Assembly: GCF_001426435.1 (NCBI RefSeq)
Contig: NZ_LMER01000020.1
Coordinates: 273,724-337,723, forward strand
Direction: 5' to 3'
From: Angustibacter sp. Root456
GTDB taxonomy: Bacteria > Actinomycetota > Actinomycetes > Actinomycetales > Angustibacteraceae
DNA: 64,000 bases
Of this stretch, positions 35,214 through 44,853 are shown one piece after another. The notes under the pieces were generated by a model. The model did no database searches and was not told the origin of the DNA. It saw nothing but the letters and a program-made list of their open reading frames with translations. Position 1 is the first letter of the stretch, and each line of letters opens with the position of its first letter. A program made the translations under genes and the position numbers.

Positions 35214-35937
35214 TCAGGCGGTGCTCTCCAGACCGGAGCCGGCCAGACGCCGCAGGTCGGCCGACACGCCCTCCGGCGCGCGACCGCGCAGGCGGTCGCT
35301 CGTGGCCACCGGCACGGCGACCGAGGGCACCACCGTGGCCCCCGGCAGCCGCGCGACCGCGCGCGTGAGCAGCACGTCCTCGTGGGCCGAGACCGGCGCG
35401 AACCCCCCCCGCAGCGACGTAGACGCTCGCGCGCACGCCGACGTTGGCCCCGTGCACGTGCGCGTGCGCCGCCTCGTCCACCAGCCGGTTGTAGTCGCGC
35501 CACCAGCGGGCAGCCGTGGCCGGTGGCAGCTCGTCGCCCGCGAGGTCGACCGTGCCCAGCACGAGGTCGACGCCGTCGTCCGCGAGCTTCAGCTGGTGCT
35601 CGAGCCAGTCGACCGGCACGCGCGAGTCGGCGTCGGTGCAGGCGATCCAGACACCGTCGAGGTCGTGCTGGTGCAGGTGCCTCAGCGCGGCGCTCACCCC
35701 CATCGCCCGCGCGGTGCCGACCACCCCGGCGTCGCACTCCACCGCGATCAGCTCGGGGCGCGCGGCGACGACGTCCGCCGTGCGGTCGTGGCATCGGTCG
35801 AGCACCACGACCACCACGACCGGAAGGCAGATGCGTTGTGCCGCAAGCGACACAGCCTCGAGGCACCCGGGCAGCAGCTCCTCCTCGTCGCGCGCCGGCA
35901 CGACAACGGCCACGGCGGTGACGGGCCGGGCGCTCAT
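35214..35937 (-). pseudogene. family 2 glycosyltransferase, frameshifted in a C8/G8 run
   Basis: The first frame gives a GT2 enzyme: VAVVVPARDEEELLPG, DRCHDRTAD, ACTDADSRVPVDWL and HGANVGVRASVYVAAGG. At the C8 run 35403-35410 (G8 on the coding strand) it changes into nonsense. With seven G the frame continues as GGFAPVSAHEDVLLTRAVA, a normal GT2 ending with the His-Glu-Asp motif, and stops at TGA 35216-35214. The restored protein would be about 240 residues. ATG 35937 overlaps the stop of the PIG-L/methyltransferase gene. Either a sequencing error in a long homopolymer or a phase-variable or inactivating indel. Confidence 0.75.
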
Positions 35938-37307
35938 GGCACGAGGCCCGTCTGCTGCGCGACGCTGCACACCGGTGGCCGCGCCAGGACGTCGAGCCTG
36001 AAGTCCTCCTCGACGTGCTGGGCCAGCGGCGCCAGGCCGGGATGGGCCAGCAGCGCCTCGTGCACCGCGTCGCCGTCCAGAGGGTACTCGGCGACCGGGT
36101 GGCGCCAGTGGCACGCGACGACGACGCCGTCGTCCGTGAGGCTCCGCGCGGCGCGGTCGACCAGGTCAGCCAGATCAGCGGGACCGCAGTAGTAGCCGAC
36201 CTCGGAGAGCACCACGAGGTCGAAGTCGCCGTCGGGCCAGTCCGCCGGAACGCCGCCGCGCCGCACGTGGACGTTCGGCAGGCCAGCGGTGCGCTCGACG
36301 GCGCGATCCACCGCCGCTGCCACCGGATCCACGGCCAGCAGCTGGTCGCAGCGCGAGGCGAGCTCGGCCGTGAGGACGCCGATCGAGCAGCCGGGCTCGA
36401 AGGCGCGACGGAAGCGCTCGCGCGGCAGCGCGGCCAACGTCAGGGCCCGCTTGCGTCGCTCGTACCAGCGGTCGGTGAATCCCCAGGGGTCGTCGCCGTT
36501 GGTCGCGTAGAAGTCGTCGAAGAACGTGGCGTCGAGACTCGCTGTCGGTCTCTGTGCCGTCAGATCGTCTGCGGCAGTGCGGAAGTAGACCTCGTCCTCG
36601 CGCTCGAAGTGGGCGAGCAGAGCGGGGCTCAGCAGCACCTCGTCGCCCGGCTGCGGTGACAGCGGCTCGATCTGCGAGCGGTGTTCGCGCAGGGCGCGGG
36701 CCTTGGCGGCGCGGGCCACGGCGTCCAGTGGCTGGCGCACGGCGCGGGGCCAGGGCAACCGGACGTCACCCGGCGCACCCCAGTGCCAGGCCCAGATCGG
36801 GTACTCGAGCAGCTCGGCTCCCCGGTCGGCCGCGACCTGCGCCGCGACGCGGCCCGCGGTCTCGTGGTCGGTGTGGGCGTCTGCTCGCCACGGTGCTACG
36901 ACACGAGAACCGTGGTGCACCAACGCATCGAGAGCCTGCTCCAGCGCTCTGGCATGGTGGTCGAGCGCGCCGTCGGGCAGGTGCAGCAGGTGCAGGTGGG
37001 CGTCCGGTGCGAGCAGCGTGACGGCCTGCTCCACCTCCTTGGCGCGCCAGCGCGCCAGGTCAGCCCGCGAGCAGGTGGGCGAGTGCGGGTGCGACGCCTC
37101 GCCGTCCGTGGCCACCACGACGTGGACGTCGACGCCGGCGCGGGCCGTCAGCGCCAGCAGTCCACCGGCGCCGAGGGTCTCGTCGTCCGGGTGCGCGGCG
37201 AGCAGCACGGTCGGGCGGGCGGGACCGACCACGGGGAGCTCGCGCAGGCCGCGCCAGGCGTCCCACAGCGCTTCGGGCGTGCCGGGGTCGTCGTGGCGGA
37301 AGGTCAC
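35934..37307 (-). CDS. fused PIG-L deacetylase / SAM-dependent methyltransferase
   Basis: A 457-residue two-domain enzyme. The N-terminal LmbE/PIG-L domain (about 30-235) has the zinc site AAHPDDETLG (38-46) and the partner segment HTDHETAG. The C-terminal domain (about 265-450) begins FFDDFYATNGDDPWGF and has the SAM-binding FEPGCSIGVLTAELA, a NodS-like methyltransferase. A substrate carrying an N-acetyl group that is then methylated is a fair inference. It is translationally coupled on both sides, to an acyl-CoA dehydrogenase-like gene and a glycosyltransferase, so the three probably build one secondary metabolite or surface glycan. Confidence 0.9.
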   Translation of the reverse strand: MTFRHDDPGTPEALWDAWRGLRELPVVGPARPTVLLAAHPDDETLGAGGLLALTARAGVDVHVVVATDGEASHPHSPTCSRADLARWRAKEVEQAVTLLAPDAHLHLLHLPDGALDHHARALEQALDALVHHGSRVVAPWRADAHTDHETAGRVAAQVAADRGAELLEYPIWAWHWGAPGDVRLPWPRAVRQPLDAVARAAKARALREHRSQIEPLSPQPGDEVLLSPALLAHFEREDEVYFRTAADDLTAQRPTASLDATFFDDFYATNGDDPWGFTDRWYERRKRALTLAALPRERFRRAFEPGCSIGVLTAELASRCDQLLAVDPVAAAVDRAVERTAGLPNVHVRRGGVPADWPDGDFDLVVLSEVGYYCGPADLADLVDRAARSLTDDGVVVACHWRHPVAEYPLDGDAVHEALLAHPGLAPLAQHVEEDFRLDVLARPPVCSVAQQTGLVP

Positions 37308-38323
37308 CACGGCGGTGAGCCGGCGTCGAGCAGCGCCCGGCCGAGCGCGGCGGAGTCGCGCTCGGCGTGGTGCTGGCGCAGGTAGACGGTGAGGTCGGCG
37401 ACGCGCCGCGCGTGGGCGTCGTCGAGGGCGAGGGGCGCCGGCCCGAGACCGTGTGCGACCCGGTGCAGCACCGCCTCGGCCGCGCGCACCACCGCTGACC
37501 GCGCGCGCAGGGCCAGCACGATGCCGGCGTCGCCATCGGCCCGACCCGCGTCGACGTCGGCGGCCGCGGCGCGCATCACCGTGGCAGCGGCGTGCAGGTC
37601 GAGGTCGGCGTCGCCGAGGTGCATGAGCGCCACCTGGTCGGGCGGCCGGCGCTCGGCGGCGCGCCACAGCGCTCGGGCGACGCCGACCGCACCGCCGAAC
37701 CATGCCGCGGCCACGCCGATGCCGCCGTGCGCGAAACCGGCACGGCGCAGGTACCAGCCGGGATCACCGACCGGCTCGGCCGGCACGGCGTCGAAGGTGA
37801 CGGGTCCCGACGGCACGTCGGTGAGGCCGCGGGCGTGCCAGGTGCCCTCGTGCACCGTGACGCCGGGCGCGTGCAGGTCGACGGCGAGCAGGCGCCGCTC
37901 GTCACCGTCGTGGGCGGTGACCAGGGCGTGAGTGAGGCGTCCGGCGAGGGAGCACCAGGGCTTGTCGCCGGTGACCTGCCAGCCACTGGGGGTCTCGTGG
38001 GCGTCCAGGCGCACACCCGGGCCCTCGGCGGCGAACACCCCCCACGTCGTGCCCGGCGCCGCCGCCGGTGTCTCGACGCCGGCCGCGTGCGCCTCGGCGA
38101 GGATCGCGACGGCGTCCAGGTGCGCCTCGACCACGCGGGCGGTGGTGAGGTCGGCGGCGGCCAGGCGGGCGAGCAGGTCCCAGCGCGCGAGGGTGCGTCC
38201 GCTACCGGGCAGGGGCGCCGTCGCGGTGAGGTCGGCGGCCAGCGCGAGGGCGTGCCCGACGTCCGGGCCGGTCACGACGGCGACGGCGCGGGCGACGTCC
38301 GGGTCGGCGTCAGGCTGCAGCAC
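37304..38323 (-). CDS. acyl-CoA dehydrogenase-like flavoprotein
   Basis: A 339-residue protein with the acyl-CoA dehydrogenase layout: helical N-terminus, a middle beta domain with GWQVTGDKPWCSLAGRL and PGVTV, and a helical C-terminal domain. It is shorter than typical enzymes (about 380), and the usual catalytic glutamate region is not obvious, so the reaction is uncertain. GTG 38323 has AGGAG six bases upstream. First gene of a three-gene operon with PIG-L/methyltransferase and GT2. Confidence 0.85.
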   Translation of the reverse strand: MLQPDADPDVARAVAVVTGPDVGHALALAADLTATAPLPGSGRTLARWDLLARLAAADLTTARVVEAHLDAVAILAEAHAAGVETPAAAPGTTWGVFAAEGPGVRLDAHETPSGWQVTGDKPWCSLAGRLTHALVTAHDGDERRLLAVDLHAPGVTVHEGTWHARGLTDVPSGPVTFDAVPAEPVGDPGWYLRRAGFAHGGIGVAAAWFGGAVGVARALWRAAERRPPDQVALMHLGDADLDLHAAATVMRAAAADVDAGRADGDAGIVLALRARSAVVRAAEAVLHRVAHGLGPAPLALDDAHARRVADLTVYLRQHHAERDSAALGRALLDAGSPPW

Positions 38324-38363
38324 TCGGTGCTCCTCTCGGTGAGGCCACCTCATCACCCCTCCC

Positions 38364-38534
38364 GTGATCATGCACGCCAGCGCACCCCCCGCCGTCCGTG
38401 ATCATGCACGCCAGCCCACCCCCGCCGTCCGTGATCATGCACGCCAGCCCACCTCTGGGGAGGATCACTCCACCCGTGGATGGCAGCGGGGGCACCCAGC
38501 TCCCATCAGAGTGGAGCAGGGTGCCACCGCGCCA
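38364..38534. repeat. triple family A repeat and composite element
   Basis: GTGATCATGCACGCCAGC occurs at 38364, 38398 and 38431, a 33-34 bp tandem period. The last copy runs on into GGATCACT, GGCAGCGGGGGCACCCA and GGTGCCACCGCGCCAC (to 38534), the same order of blocks as at 11036-11140. The 319-bp gap between the acyl-CoA dehydrogenase and the PP2C gene is mostly this element; 38535-38630 shows nothing else I can name. Confidence 0.8.
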
Positions 38535-38642
38535 CACGACGGCAGGGCACGGTGGGCGTCCGGGTGACTACCCGTTGTGCCCGGATTGCGCGACACTCTG
38601 GGGGCCGGTATCGGGGCCGGCGCCTGAGCCGGGGGGAGTGCG

Positions 38643-40895
38643 GTGACCGAGAGGACGGCCGAGGTGGACTACCGCGCCTTCCTCAACGCGCTGCCGACCG
38701 CCTGCGTGCTGCTCGACGAGCACCTCGAGGTCACCGAAGCGAGTGCCGCGTTCCTGAGCCTGACCGGACGCACGCGCGAGCAGGTGATCGGCCGGCCCAT
38801 GCTCGCGAGCTTTCCCGACCGGCCGGGTCACCCCGAGGCCGCCAGCGCGCGGCGCGCCCTCGAGGACTCCGCTCGCCGCGCCCTCACCACCGGTGCACCC
38901 GACGAGATCGACCGCATCCGGTACGACATCGAGCAGACTCCCGGCAACGGCCGCTACGAGGAGCGCTGGTGGCGGGTGCGCAACACGCCGGTGCCGGACG
39001 CCGCGGGCCGCCCGCGCGTCGTCCTCAACTCCGTGGACGACGTCACGCACCTCGTGCAGGCCCGCGAGCGGCAGCGCCGTCAGCAGCAGCGCGAGGACGA
39101 GCTGCTCGCCCGGACCGAGCGCCTGGAGTACGACCTCGACGCCAGCGCCCGCGAGCGCAGCGCCCTGGCCGCCGCCGAGCGGCAGGCCGGACGCCGCCTG
39201 CAGGGGTTGGCGTTCGTGGCGCTCGAGCTCGCGGCCGCCGACTCGGTCGAGGAGCTCACCGACCTGGTCGTGGTGCGGGGCGTGGCCGCCATGGGCTGCG
39301 ACGGCGGCGGGGTCGCCGTCCGCGACGACGACGAGCAGGTCGTGCGTCTGACCATCACCGACACCTGGCGCGAGGGTCAGCGGTTGCGCCAGGAGATGCC
39401 GTACTCGACGCACCTGCCGTCGGTGGTCGCGGCGATCGTGCCAGAGCCGATCTTCCTCGGCACGCGCGAGGAGGGCCTGGCGTGGGGCCCGGAGATGGAC
39501 CTCGTCTACACGACCTCGGGTCGCGAGGCGTGGGCGTCGCTGCCGCTGCTCGCCGAGGGTGAGCACCTCGGCTCGCTGACCGTGAGCTGGGTCGAGGCGC
39601 GCACGTTCACCGACGACGAGAAGGCGCTGCTCGCGGCGTTCGCTGCTCAGTGCGCGCAGGCGCTGCTGCGCATCCGGGTGCGACAGGCCGAGCGCGAGGC
39701 CATGGTGTCGTCGCGACTGCTGTCGGAGTCGTTGCAGCGCAGCCTGCTCACCGAGCCGGCGCAGCCGGACGACATGCAGGTCGTCACCCGCTACCTGCCG
39801 GCGGCGCGCGAGGCGTACGTCGGCGGCGACTGGTACGACGCCTTCCAGGTGCCGGGCGGCGACACGCTGCTGGTGGTGGGCGACGTCGCGGGCCACGACC
39901 GGCAGGCCACGGCCGCCATGGCGCAGGTGCGGGGGGTGCTGCGCGGGGTGGCCCACAGCCTCGACGCCTCACCGGCGCAGGTGCTCAGCGGGCTCGACCA
40001 CGCCATGCGCGACCTGCGCATCGACGCGCTGGTCACCGCGGTGCTGGCGCGGGTCCGGACGGCGGCGCGACCCGCCGCGTTCACCTGGTCGAGCGCGGGT
40101 CACCTCCCGCCCGTCGTGATCCGCCCGGACGGCGCGGTGGAGGTGCTCGACCGCGAGGCCGACCTGCTGCTCGGCGTCCTGCCGGTCACCGCCCGCCACG
40201 ACCACGAGCTGGCGTTGCCGCCCGGCACGACGGTGCTGCTGTTCACCGACGGCCTGGTCGAGCGGCGGGGTGAGTCGCTGTCGCAGGGACTGGAGTGGCT
40301 GCGGCGCAGGGTGACCTCGCTGGCTGCGCTGCCCCTCGACGTCCTGTGCGACACGCTGCTCACCGAGCTGCCCAGTGACGTCGACGACGACATCGCGATC
40401 CTGGCCGTGCGCGCGGTGCGGCCCGGCGTGACGGCCACGGGCGGCGCGGCCCACCCGAGCACGACGGACGTCGCCCGGGACGACGTGCCGATGCCTGCGG
40501 TGCGGCGTCGTCCGGACGTGTCGATGGTGCTGCCACTGGACGTGTCCGGCGTCCGTCGGGCACGCGCCTTCGTGCGCCAGCACTGCCAGGCCGCCGAGGT
40601 CGACCACGACCTCTGCGACACCCTGGTGCTGCTGACGAGCGAGACCGTGACCAACGCGTTCATCCACGGGCGCAGCGAGGCGCGGCTGCGGCTGCTGATC
40701 CGGCCGGACGCCGTGCGCATCGAGGTCGGCGACGACAACTCGCGGCACCCGAAGCGCATCGAGCGGCAGGACGACGCCCTGGACGGCCGCGGGCTCGACA
40801 TCCTCGACCTGCTGGCGACTCGGTGGGGTGTGGCCGACGACATCGCCGGCAAGGTCGTGTGGTTCGAGCTGTCGCGCGAGGTCCCGGCGCCGTAG
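38643..40895 (+). CDS. PAS-GAF-PP2C (SpoIIE/RsbU) phosphatase with C-terminal anti-sigma-type ATPase
   Basis: A 750-residue cytoplasmic regulator. Domains in order: PAS (about 10-125), a coiled linker (140-185), GAF (190-340), PP2C/SpoIIE phosphatase (370-580; YVGGDWYDAF, VVGDVAGHD, LLLFTDGLVERR-type strand) and HATPase_c_2 of the RsbW type (635-745; LTSETVTNAFIHG, RGLDILDLL). It can thus both dephosphorylate STAS proteins and bind sigma or STAS partners through the kinase-like domain. The GTG follows GGGGGGAG. A plausible partner is the STAS protein at 9783-10127. Confidence 0.92.
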   Translation: MTERTAEVDYRAFLNALPTACVLLDEHLEVTEASAAFLSLTGRTREQVIGRPMLASFPDRPGHPEAASARRALEDSARRALTTGAPDEIDRIRYDIEQTPGNGRYEERWWRVRNTPVPDAAGRPRVVLNSVDDVTHLVQARERQRRQQQREDELLARTERLEYDLDASARERSALAAAERQAGRRLQGLAFVALELAAADSVEELTDLVVVRGVAAMGCDGGGVAVRDDDEQVVRLTITDTWREGQRLRQEMPYSTHLPSVVAAIVPEPIFLGTREEGLAWGPEMDLVYTTSGREAWASLPLLAEGEHLGSLTVSWVEARTFTDDEKALLAAFAAQCAQALLRIRVRQAEREAMVSSRLLSESLQRSLLTEPAQPDDMQVVTRYLPAAREAYVGGDWYDAFQVPGGDTLLVVGDVAGHDRQATAAMAQVRGVLRGVAHSLDASPAQVLSGLDHAMRDLRIDALVTAVLARVRTAARPAAFTWSSAGHLPPVVIRPDGAVEVLDREADLLLGVLPVTARHDHELALPPGTTVLLFTDGLVERRGESLSQGLEWLRRRVTSLAALPLDVLCDTLLTELPSDVDDDIAILAVRAVRPGVTATGGAAHPSTTDVARDDVPMPAVRRRPDVSMVLPLDVSGVRRARAFVRQHCQAAEVDHDLCDTLVLLTSETVTNAFIHGRSEARLRLLIRPDAVRIEVGDDNSRHPKRIERQDDALDGRGLDILDLLATRWGVADDIAGKVVWFELSREVPAP

Positions 40896-40916
40896 GCGGC
40901 CGGCTCAGCTGCGGCA

Positions 40917-40996
40917 CCTGTCGAGGGTTCCGCCCGCTTGTCGAGGGCTGCAACCCTCGGCAAGCGGAGTGTCACCCACTGAACGTGATCAACGGG
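40917..40996 (+). repeat. dispersed palindromic repeat, family E, copy 2
   Basis: It matches 4083-4162 along its whole length with about eight differences. The hairpin arms CCGCTTG/CAAGCGG and the tail CCCACTGAACGTGATCAACG are conserved. It lies between convergent genes, and its GTGATCAAC supplies the stop codon (complement of 40989-40991) and last codons of the GGDEF-EAL gene. Confidence 0.8.
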
Positions 40997-43160
40997 ACGG
41001 CGCCGGGTCGGGTTGGGGGGCCGCCCAGGTGGGCTCAGGGTGACCGAGCAGGAAGCCCTGCGCCAGCTGCACGCCCACCGCCTGCAGGCGCTCGAGGTCT
41101 GCGGGCGCCTCGACTCCCTCGGCGCAGACCTGGGCGCCGCTGGCGTCGGCGAGCCCGACGATCATGGCGATGAGGTCGGCGCGCAGGTCGTCGTCAGCGC
41201 AGCCGCGGGTGACGTGCCGGTCGAGCTTGACGACGTCGGGCCGCACCACGAGCAGCCGCGCGAGCTCGCCCGCACCGGCCCCCAGGTCGTCGACGGCGAG
41301 TCGGGCGCCGCGGGCGCGCAGCCGGTCGAGGTGCCCGCTGTGCGCGCTCCAGTCGACGGCCCGGGCGTCCTCGACCAGCTCGACGACCACGCCGTCGAGC
41401 CGCTCGGGCAGGGCGTCCCAGAAGCGCTCGGACGTCAAGGCGTCCGTGCTGACGTTCACGAACAGCAGCTGGTCGACCGGCCGCTGCGGCAGCGCGACGG
41501 CCGAGCGGATCGCGTGCGCCTCGAGCAGGTCACCGAAGCCGAGCGCGTGCGCCTCCGCGAAGCGCTCACGGACGTCGCCCGGCTCAGCGAACCGGGTCAG
41601 CGCCTCGTGACCCACGACCCGACCGGTGGCGGCGTCCCGGATGGGTTGGACGACGATCCGCATGCCGCGCATCACCGCCGTCGCGATGTCGGCGGTGGGA
41701 CGGTCGGCCACCTCGACCCGGTCGCGCCCCGAGCGCTTCGCGCGGTACAGCGCCGCGTCGGCCGCTGCCACCGCGGACGCCGGCTCGGTGCCCGGCTCCC
41801 ACGCCGCCACCCCGGCCGAGAACGTCTGGCCGCCCGGGGTCAGCCGGCGCAACGCGTCGACGAGCTCACGGCCGCTCACCAGGTCGTGACCGGGCAGCAG
41901 GACGGCGAACTCCTCCCCGCCGTAGCGCGCGAGCATCTGCCGTTCGCCGAGCTCGGCGCTCCACGCGGCCACGGCCCCGCGCAGGAGCCGGTCGCCCTCC
42001 TGGTGGCCGTGGGCGTCGTTGTACCGCTTGAAGTGGTCGAGGTCGATGATCGCGAGCGCGAGCGGTTCGGCCCGGTCGAGCGCCTGCGCGCACGCCCGTG
42101 ACAGCTCGTGGTCCCACGTACGGCGGTTGGGCGCACCGGTGAGCGAGTCGACGCGGGCCAGCGCGGCGAGCTGCACCGCCTGCACCTGCACCTGGTCGAG
42201 CAGCGTGCCCATGCGGGCCAGCACGAGTCCGGCGAGCACGACGATGCCGGCCCCGATGACGCCCCACGCGATCGTGCGCCCCGTGAAGCCCTCGATGAGG
42301 AGCGTGACCCCGGGCAGCACCGACGCCGCGGTGAGCACGGCGAGCTGTCGTGACGAGGGAGCGCCCGCGCGGTCAGGGGGAGGCTCGGCGAGGGTCCGCA
42401 TCGAGGGATGCAGGGCCGCGGCGCCGATGGCGACGTACCCGAGGAGCCACCCCAGGTCCATCCACACCGAGTCGTCGAACCGGCCCGTGATGGTGCCGAC
42501 CTGGTACGCGATGTCCGCGACGAGCGTGCTCAGCAGACCCGCGACCAGCCAGCGGAAGGCCGGGGTCGAGGCCCCAGGCGTCAGGGCGAGCCGTGCGAGC
42601 ACCGCGAGCACGAACAGATCACCGAGGGGGTACGCCGAGGTCGTCACCTGACCCGCGAGCGTCAGGGTCGAGTCGGACGCCGCCGGCACGATGAGGAACA
42701 CGGCCGTGGGCACGGCGACGCCCACGGTGACGATCGCGGCGTCGAGCAGGGCCATCCGGTGACCGGACTCCCGCCGGGCCCGCGCCAGCACCAGCACGCC
42801 GGCCCCGAGGAGCACGTACCCGGCGATGTACACCGCGTCGGACGGTGCGGGCAGCAGGTCGAGGTGCAGCACCAGCTGCTCGACGTCCCAGACCAGGTCG
42901 CCCACGACCCACAACGCGAAACCGGACAGCACGAGCAGCCAGCCCCGGCGCCGCGGCAGCCGCTGTTGGCGAACGCCCCACCCGCCGAGCGCCACGGCCG
43001 TCACACCGATGGCCTCGTACGCCCAGCCGCGCACGCCCTCGCCGAGCGGCAGCACCACGTACGCCGCCACGGCCAGCAGCAGCGCGCCGACCGCGGCGTG
43101 ACGAGCTCGGGACATGCTCGTGGTGTCGGCATCCGAGGGCCCCGCCTGGAGTCGGGTCAC
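40989..43160 (-). CDS. membrane GGDEF-EAL protein (c-di-GMP synthesis and breakdown)
   Basis: A 723-residue protein with about nine membrane helices in the N-terminal 320 residues (an integral sensor module), GGDEF (about 345-485) with active-site RYGGEEF, and EAL (about 495-715). The EAL part keeps HEALTRF, NVST, ELVED, AVDDLGAG, KLDR, AEGVE and AQGF, so all metal and catalytic positions appear present, though ELVED and DDLG are variants. It may have both activities. GTG 43160 overlaps the stop of the upstream gene; ATG 43115 is the alternative. Last gene of the serS operon. Confidence 0.9.
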   Translation of the reverse strand: MTRLQAGPSDADTTSMSRARHAAVGALLLAVAAYVVLPLGEGVRGWAYEAIGVTAVALGGWGVRQQRLPRRRGWLLVLSGFALWVVGDLVWDVEQLVLHLDLLPAPSDAVYIAGYVLLGAGVLVLARARRESGHRMALLDAAIVTVGVAVPTAVFLIVPAASDSTLTLAGQVTTSAYPLGDLFVLAVLARLALTPGASTPAFRWLVAGLLSTLVADIAYQVGTITGRFDDSVWMDLGWLLGYVAIGAAALHPSMRTLAEPPPDRAGAPSSRQLAVLTAASVLPGVTLLIEGFTGRTIAWGVIGAGIVVLAGLVLARMGTLLDQVQVQAVQLAALARVDSLTGAPNRRTWDHELSRACAQALDRAEPLALAIIDLDHFKRYNDAHGHQEGDRLLRGAVAAWSAELGERQMLARYGGEEFAVLLPGHDLVSGRELVDALRRLTPGGQTFSAGVAAWEPGTEPASAVAAADAALYRAKRSGRDRVEVADRPTADIATAVMRGMRIVVQPIRDAATGRVVGHEALTRFAEPGDVRERFAEAHALGFGDLLEAHAIRSAVALPQRPVDQLLFVNVSTDALTSERFWDALPERLDGVVVELVEDARAVDWSAHSGHLDRLRARGARLAVDDLGAGAGELARLLVVRPDVVKLDRHVTRGCADDDLRADLIAMIVGLADASGAQVCAEGVEAPADLERLQAVGVQLAQGFLLGHPEPTWAAPQPDPAPSR

Positions 43161-44041
43161 GCGGTGGAGCGGGTGACGTCGAGCACGCCGGACGCCTCCA
43201 CTGCCCGGCGCAGCGGCAGCACCAGCTCCGCGAGCCGGCGGGTGCGCTCGAGACCGAGGTGCTCCCAGGCGCCCAGGACGCCGGCGTCGGTGGCCGCCTC
43301 GACGGCCTGGCGCAGCGCGACGCCGGCCGGGGTCAGCGAGAGCGAGCCGCCGACGTCGGTGACCAGACCGCGGTCGAGCAGTCGCCGCGTGGCCGCCAGC
43401 CACTCGTCGTCCGTCCAGCCACGCGAGCGACGCAGGAAGTGCTCCGAGACGGCCGAGCCGGCGAGCAGCGACGTCACCATGGCCTCGATGGGGCCGAGGT
43501 CGTGCGTCACCAACGCCGCCACGTGGCCGTCGCCGCGGTGCTCGCGCAGTAGCGTCGCGGCGAGCCACAGCTGCCCGAACGGGTCGTCGGGCCAGGGCAG
43601 TGCGGCGTGCCCGGCGTACAGCGGGTGACCCGCGGCGCTCAGGCCGACGCACGCCTCGCGGGCCAGGGCGACGGCCTCGTCGAGGGACTGTGGTGCCTCC
43701 GCCACGACCGGGTCGAGCATCCGGTGCAGCGTGCGCTCGACGCCGCGGTGACGCGCCGTCAGCACGGCCTCGGGTGAGGCGACCGACCAGCACGCGGGCA
43801 CGACGTGGCGCACGAGGGCGGGCGCGAAGACGTAGAAGGTGGCCTCGACGACCTGGGCCGGCACCGCGCCCATCGCCGCCGCCCGCACCGGGAAGTACGC
43901 CAGCGAGGGGCGCAGGCCGAGGGCCTTGAGCTCCTCGCGCGACTCCGCCGAGAAGTACGACGGCACGTGCACCGCCTCGAGCGCGGCCCAGGCCCGGCGT
44001 CCCCAGGTGACCAGGTCGGTGTCGATCGCGCGGTCGGTCAC
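43157..44041 (-). CDS. SCO6745-family helical protein
   Basis: A 294-residue, mostly helical soluble protein of the actinobacterial SCO6745 family, whose function is unknown. Recognisable segments are YFPVRAAAMGAVPAQVVEAT, YAGHAALPWPDDP and a C-terminal winged-helix-like part (WLAATRRLLDRGLV, LSLTPAGVALRQ). It overlaps the HAD gene before it (GTGA) and the GGDEF-EAL gene after it, so the serS operon carries it into translation. Confidence 0.85.
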   Translation of the reverse strand: MTDRAIDTDLVTWGRRAWAALEAVHVPSYFSAESREELKALGLRPSLAYFPVRAAAMGAVPAQVVEATFYVFAPALVRHVVPACWSVASPEAVLTARHRGVERTLHRMLDPVVAEAPQSLDEAVALAREACVGLSAAGHPLYAGHAALPWPDDPFGQLWLAATLLREHRGDGHVAALVTHDLGPIEAMVTSLLAGSAVSEHFLRRSRGWTDDEWLAATRRLLDRGLVTDVGGSLSLTPAGVALRQAVEAATDAGVLGAWEHLGLERTRRLAELVLPLRRAVEASGVLDVTRSTA

Positions 44042-44853
44042 GGCAGCTCCTCGGTGAGCACCTGCTCCAGGACGTCGGCCAGCCCGTCGGCGTAGACGTC
44101 GGCGCACACCTCGTCGGCCGCGTCCTGCACCTCCGGCGGCGCCTGGCCCATGGCCACGCTGCGCCCGGCCCAGGCGAACATCTCCAGGTCGTTTCGACCG
44201 TCACCCACTGCGAGGACGTCGGACGCGGCCAGCCCCAGCGCCTCGGCCACCACCTGCAGCCCGTGGGCCTTGCTCACGCCGTCGGGCGCGATGTCGAGCC
44301 AGGCCGTCCAGCCGACGGTGTAGCTGCCGCCGTGCAGGCCGATGCGCTCGATGATCTCGAGGAACTGCTCGGGCGTGTGCTCGGGACTGCGCACCACCAC
44401 GCGCGTCGCCGGCCCCTCGAGCAGCTCGTCGAACGGCACGACGCTCATCGTGCCGATCAGCTCGCCGTCGGGGAACGGCGCGGTGAGCCGAAAGCCCAGG
44501 CCGAGGTCCTCGACGGCGTAGACCGCCTCGGGCAGGTGCTCGCGCAGCAGCGTCAGCGCCTCGCGCGGGTCGAACGTCATGACGTCGGCGAGCTCGTAGC
44601 CGTCGTCGAGCGACGGGTCGAGACGCAGCGTCACCGCACCGTTGCTGGTGACGGCGTAGCCGTCGGTGAGGCTGAGCCGGTCGAGCACCGGAGTGGTCGC
44701 GATGAGCGAGCGTCCGGTCGAGATCACCACGTGCCGCCCGGACGCCGCCACCGCCTGCACGGCCGAGCGCACGCGGTCGCTCAGCTCGCCGTCGTGGTCG
44801 AGGATCGTGCCGTCGACGTCGAGCGCGACGAGGGCCGGCGTCCAGTCGCTCAC
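44038..44853 (-). CDS. HAD-superfamily Cof-type phosphatase
   Basis: A 271-residue HAD hydrolase with motif [14 protein letters not shown], motif II VISTGRS, the Lys in GVSKAHGL and motif [12 protein letters not shown]. It is related to, but distinct from, the HAD gene at 34384-35184. Adjacency to serS is conserved in many actinobacteria. The GTG overlaps the serS stop. Confidence 0.93.
   Translation of the reverse strand: MSDWTPALVALDVDGTILDHDGELSDRVRSAVQAVAASGRHVVISTGRSLIATTPVLDRLSLTDGYAVTSNGAVTLRLDPSLDDGYELADVMTFDPREALTLLREHLPEAVYAVEDLGLGFRLTAPFPDGELIGTMSVVPFDELLEGPATRVVVRSPEHTPEQFLEIIERIGLHGGSYTVGWTAWLDIAPDGVSKAHGLQVVAEALGLAASDVLAVGDGRNDLEMFAWAGRSVAMGQAPPEVQDAADEVCADVYADGLADVLEQVLTEELP

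Noticed and set aside
38364..38453. CRISPR-like tandem spacing
   Set aside because: Only three units, the 10-11 bp between repeats are not unique spacers, and no cas gene is nearby.
38535..38630. Promoter for the PP2C regulator
   Set aside because: TTGTGC and GACACT are present but wrongly spaced for a standard promoter; no sigma-B-type motif is convincing.
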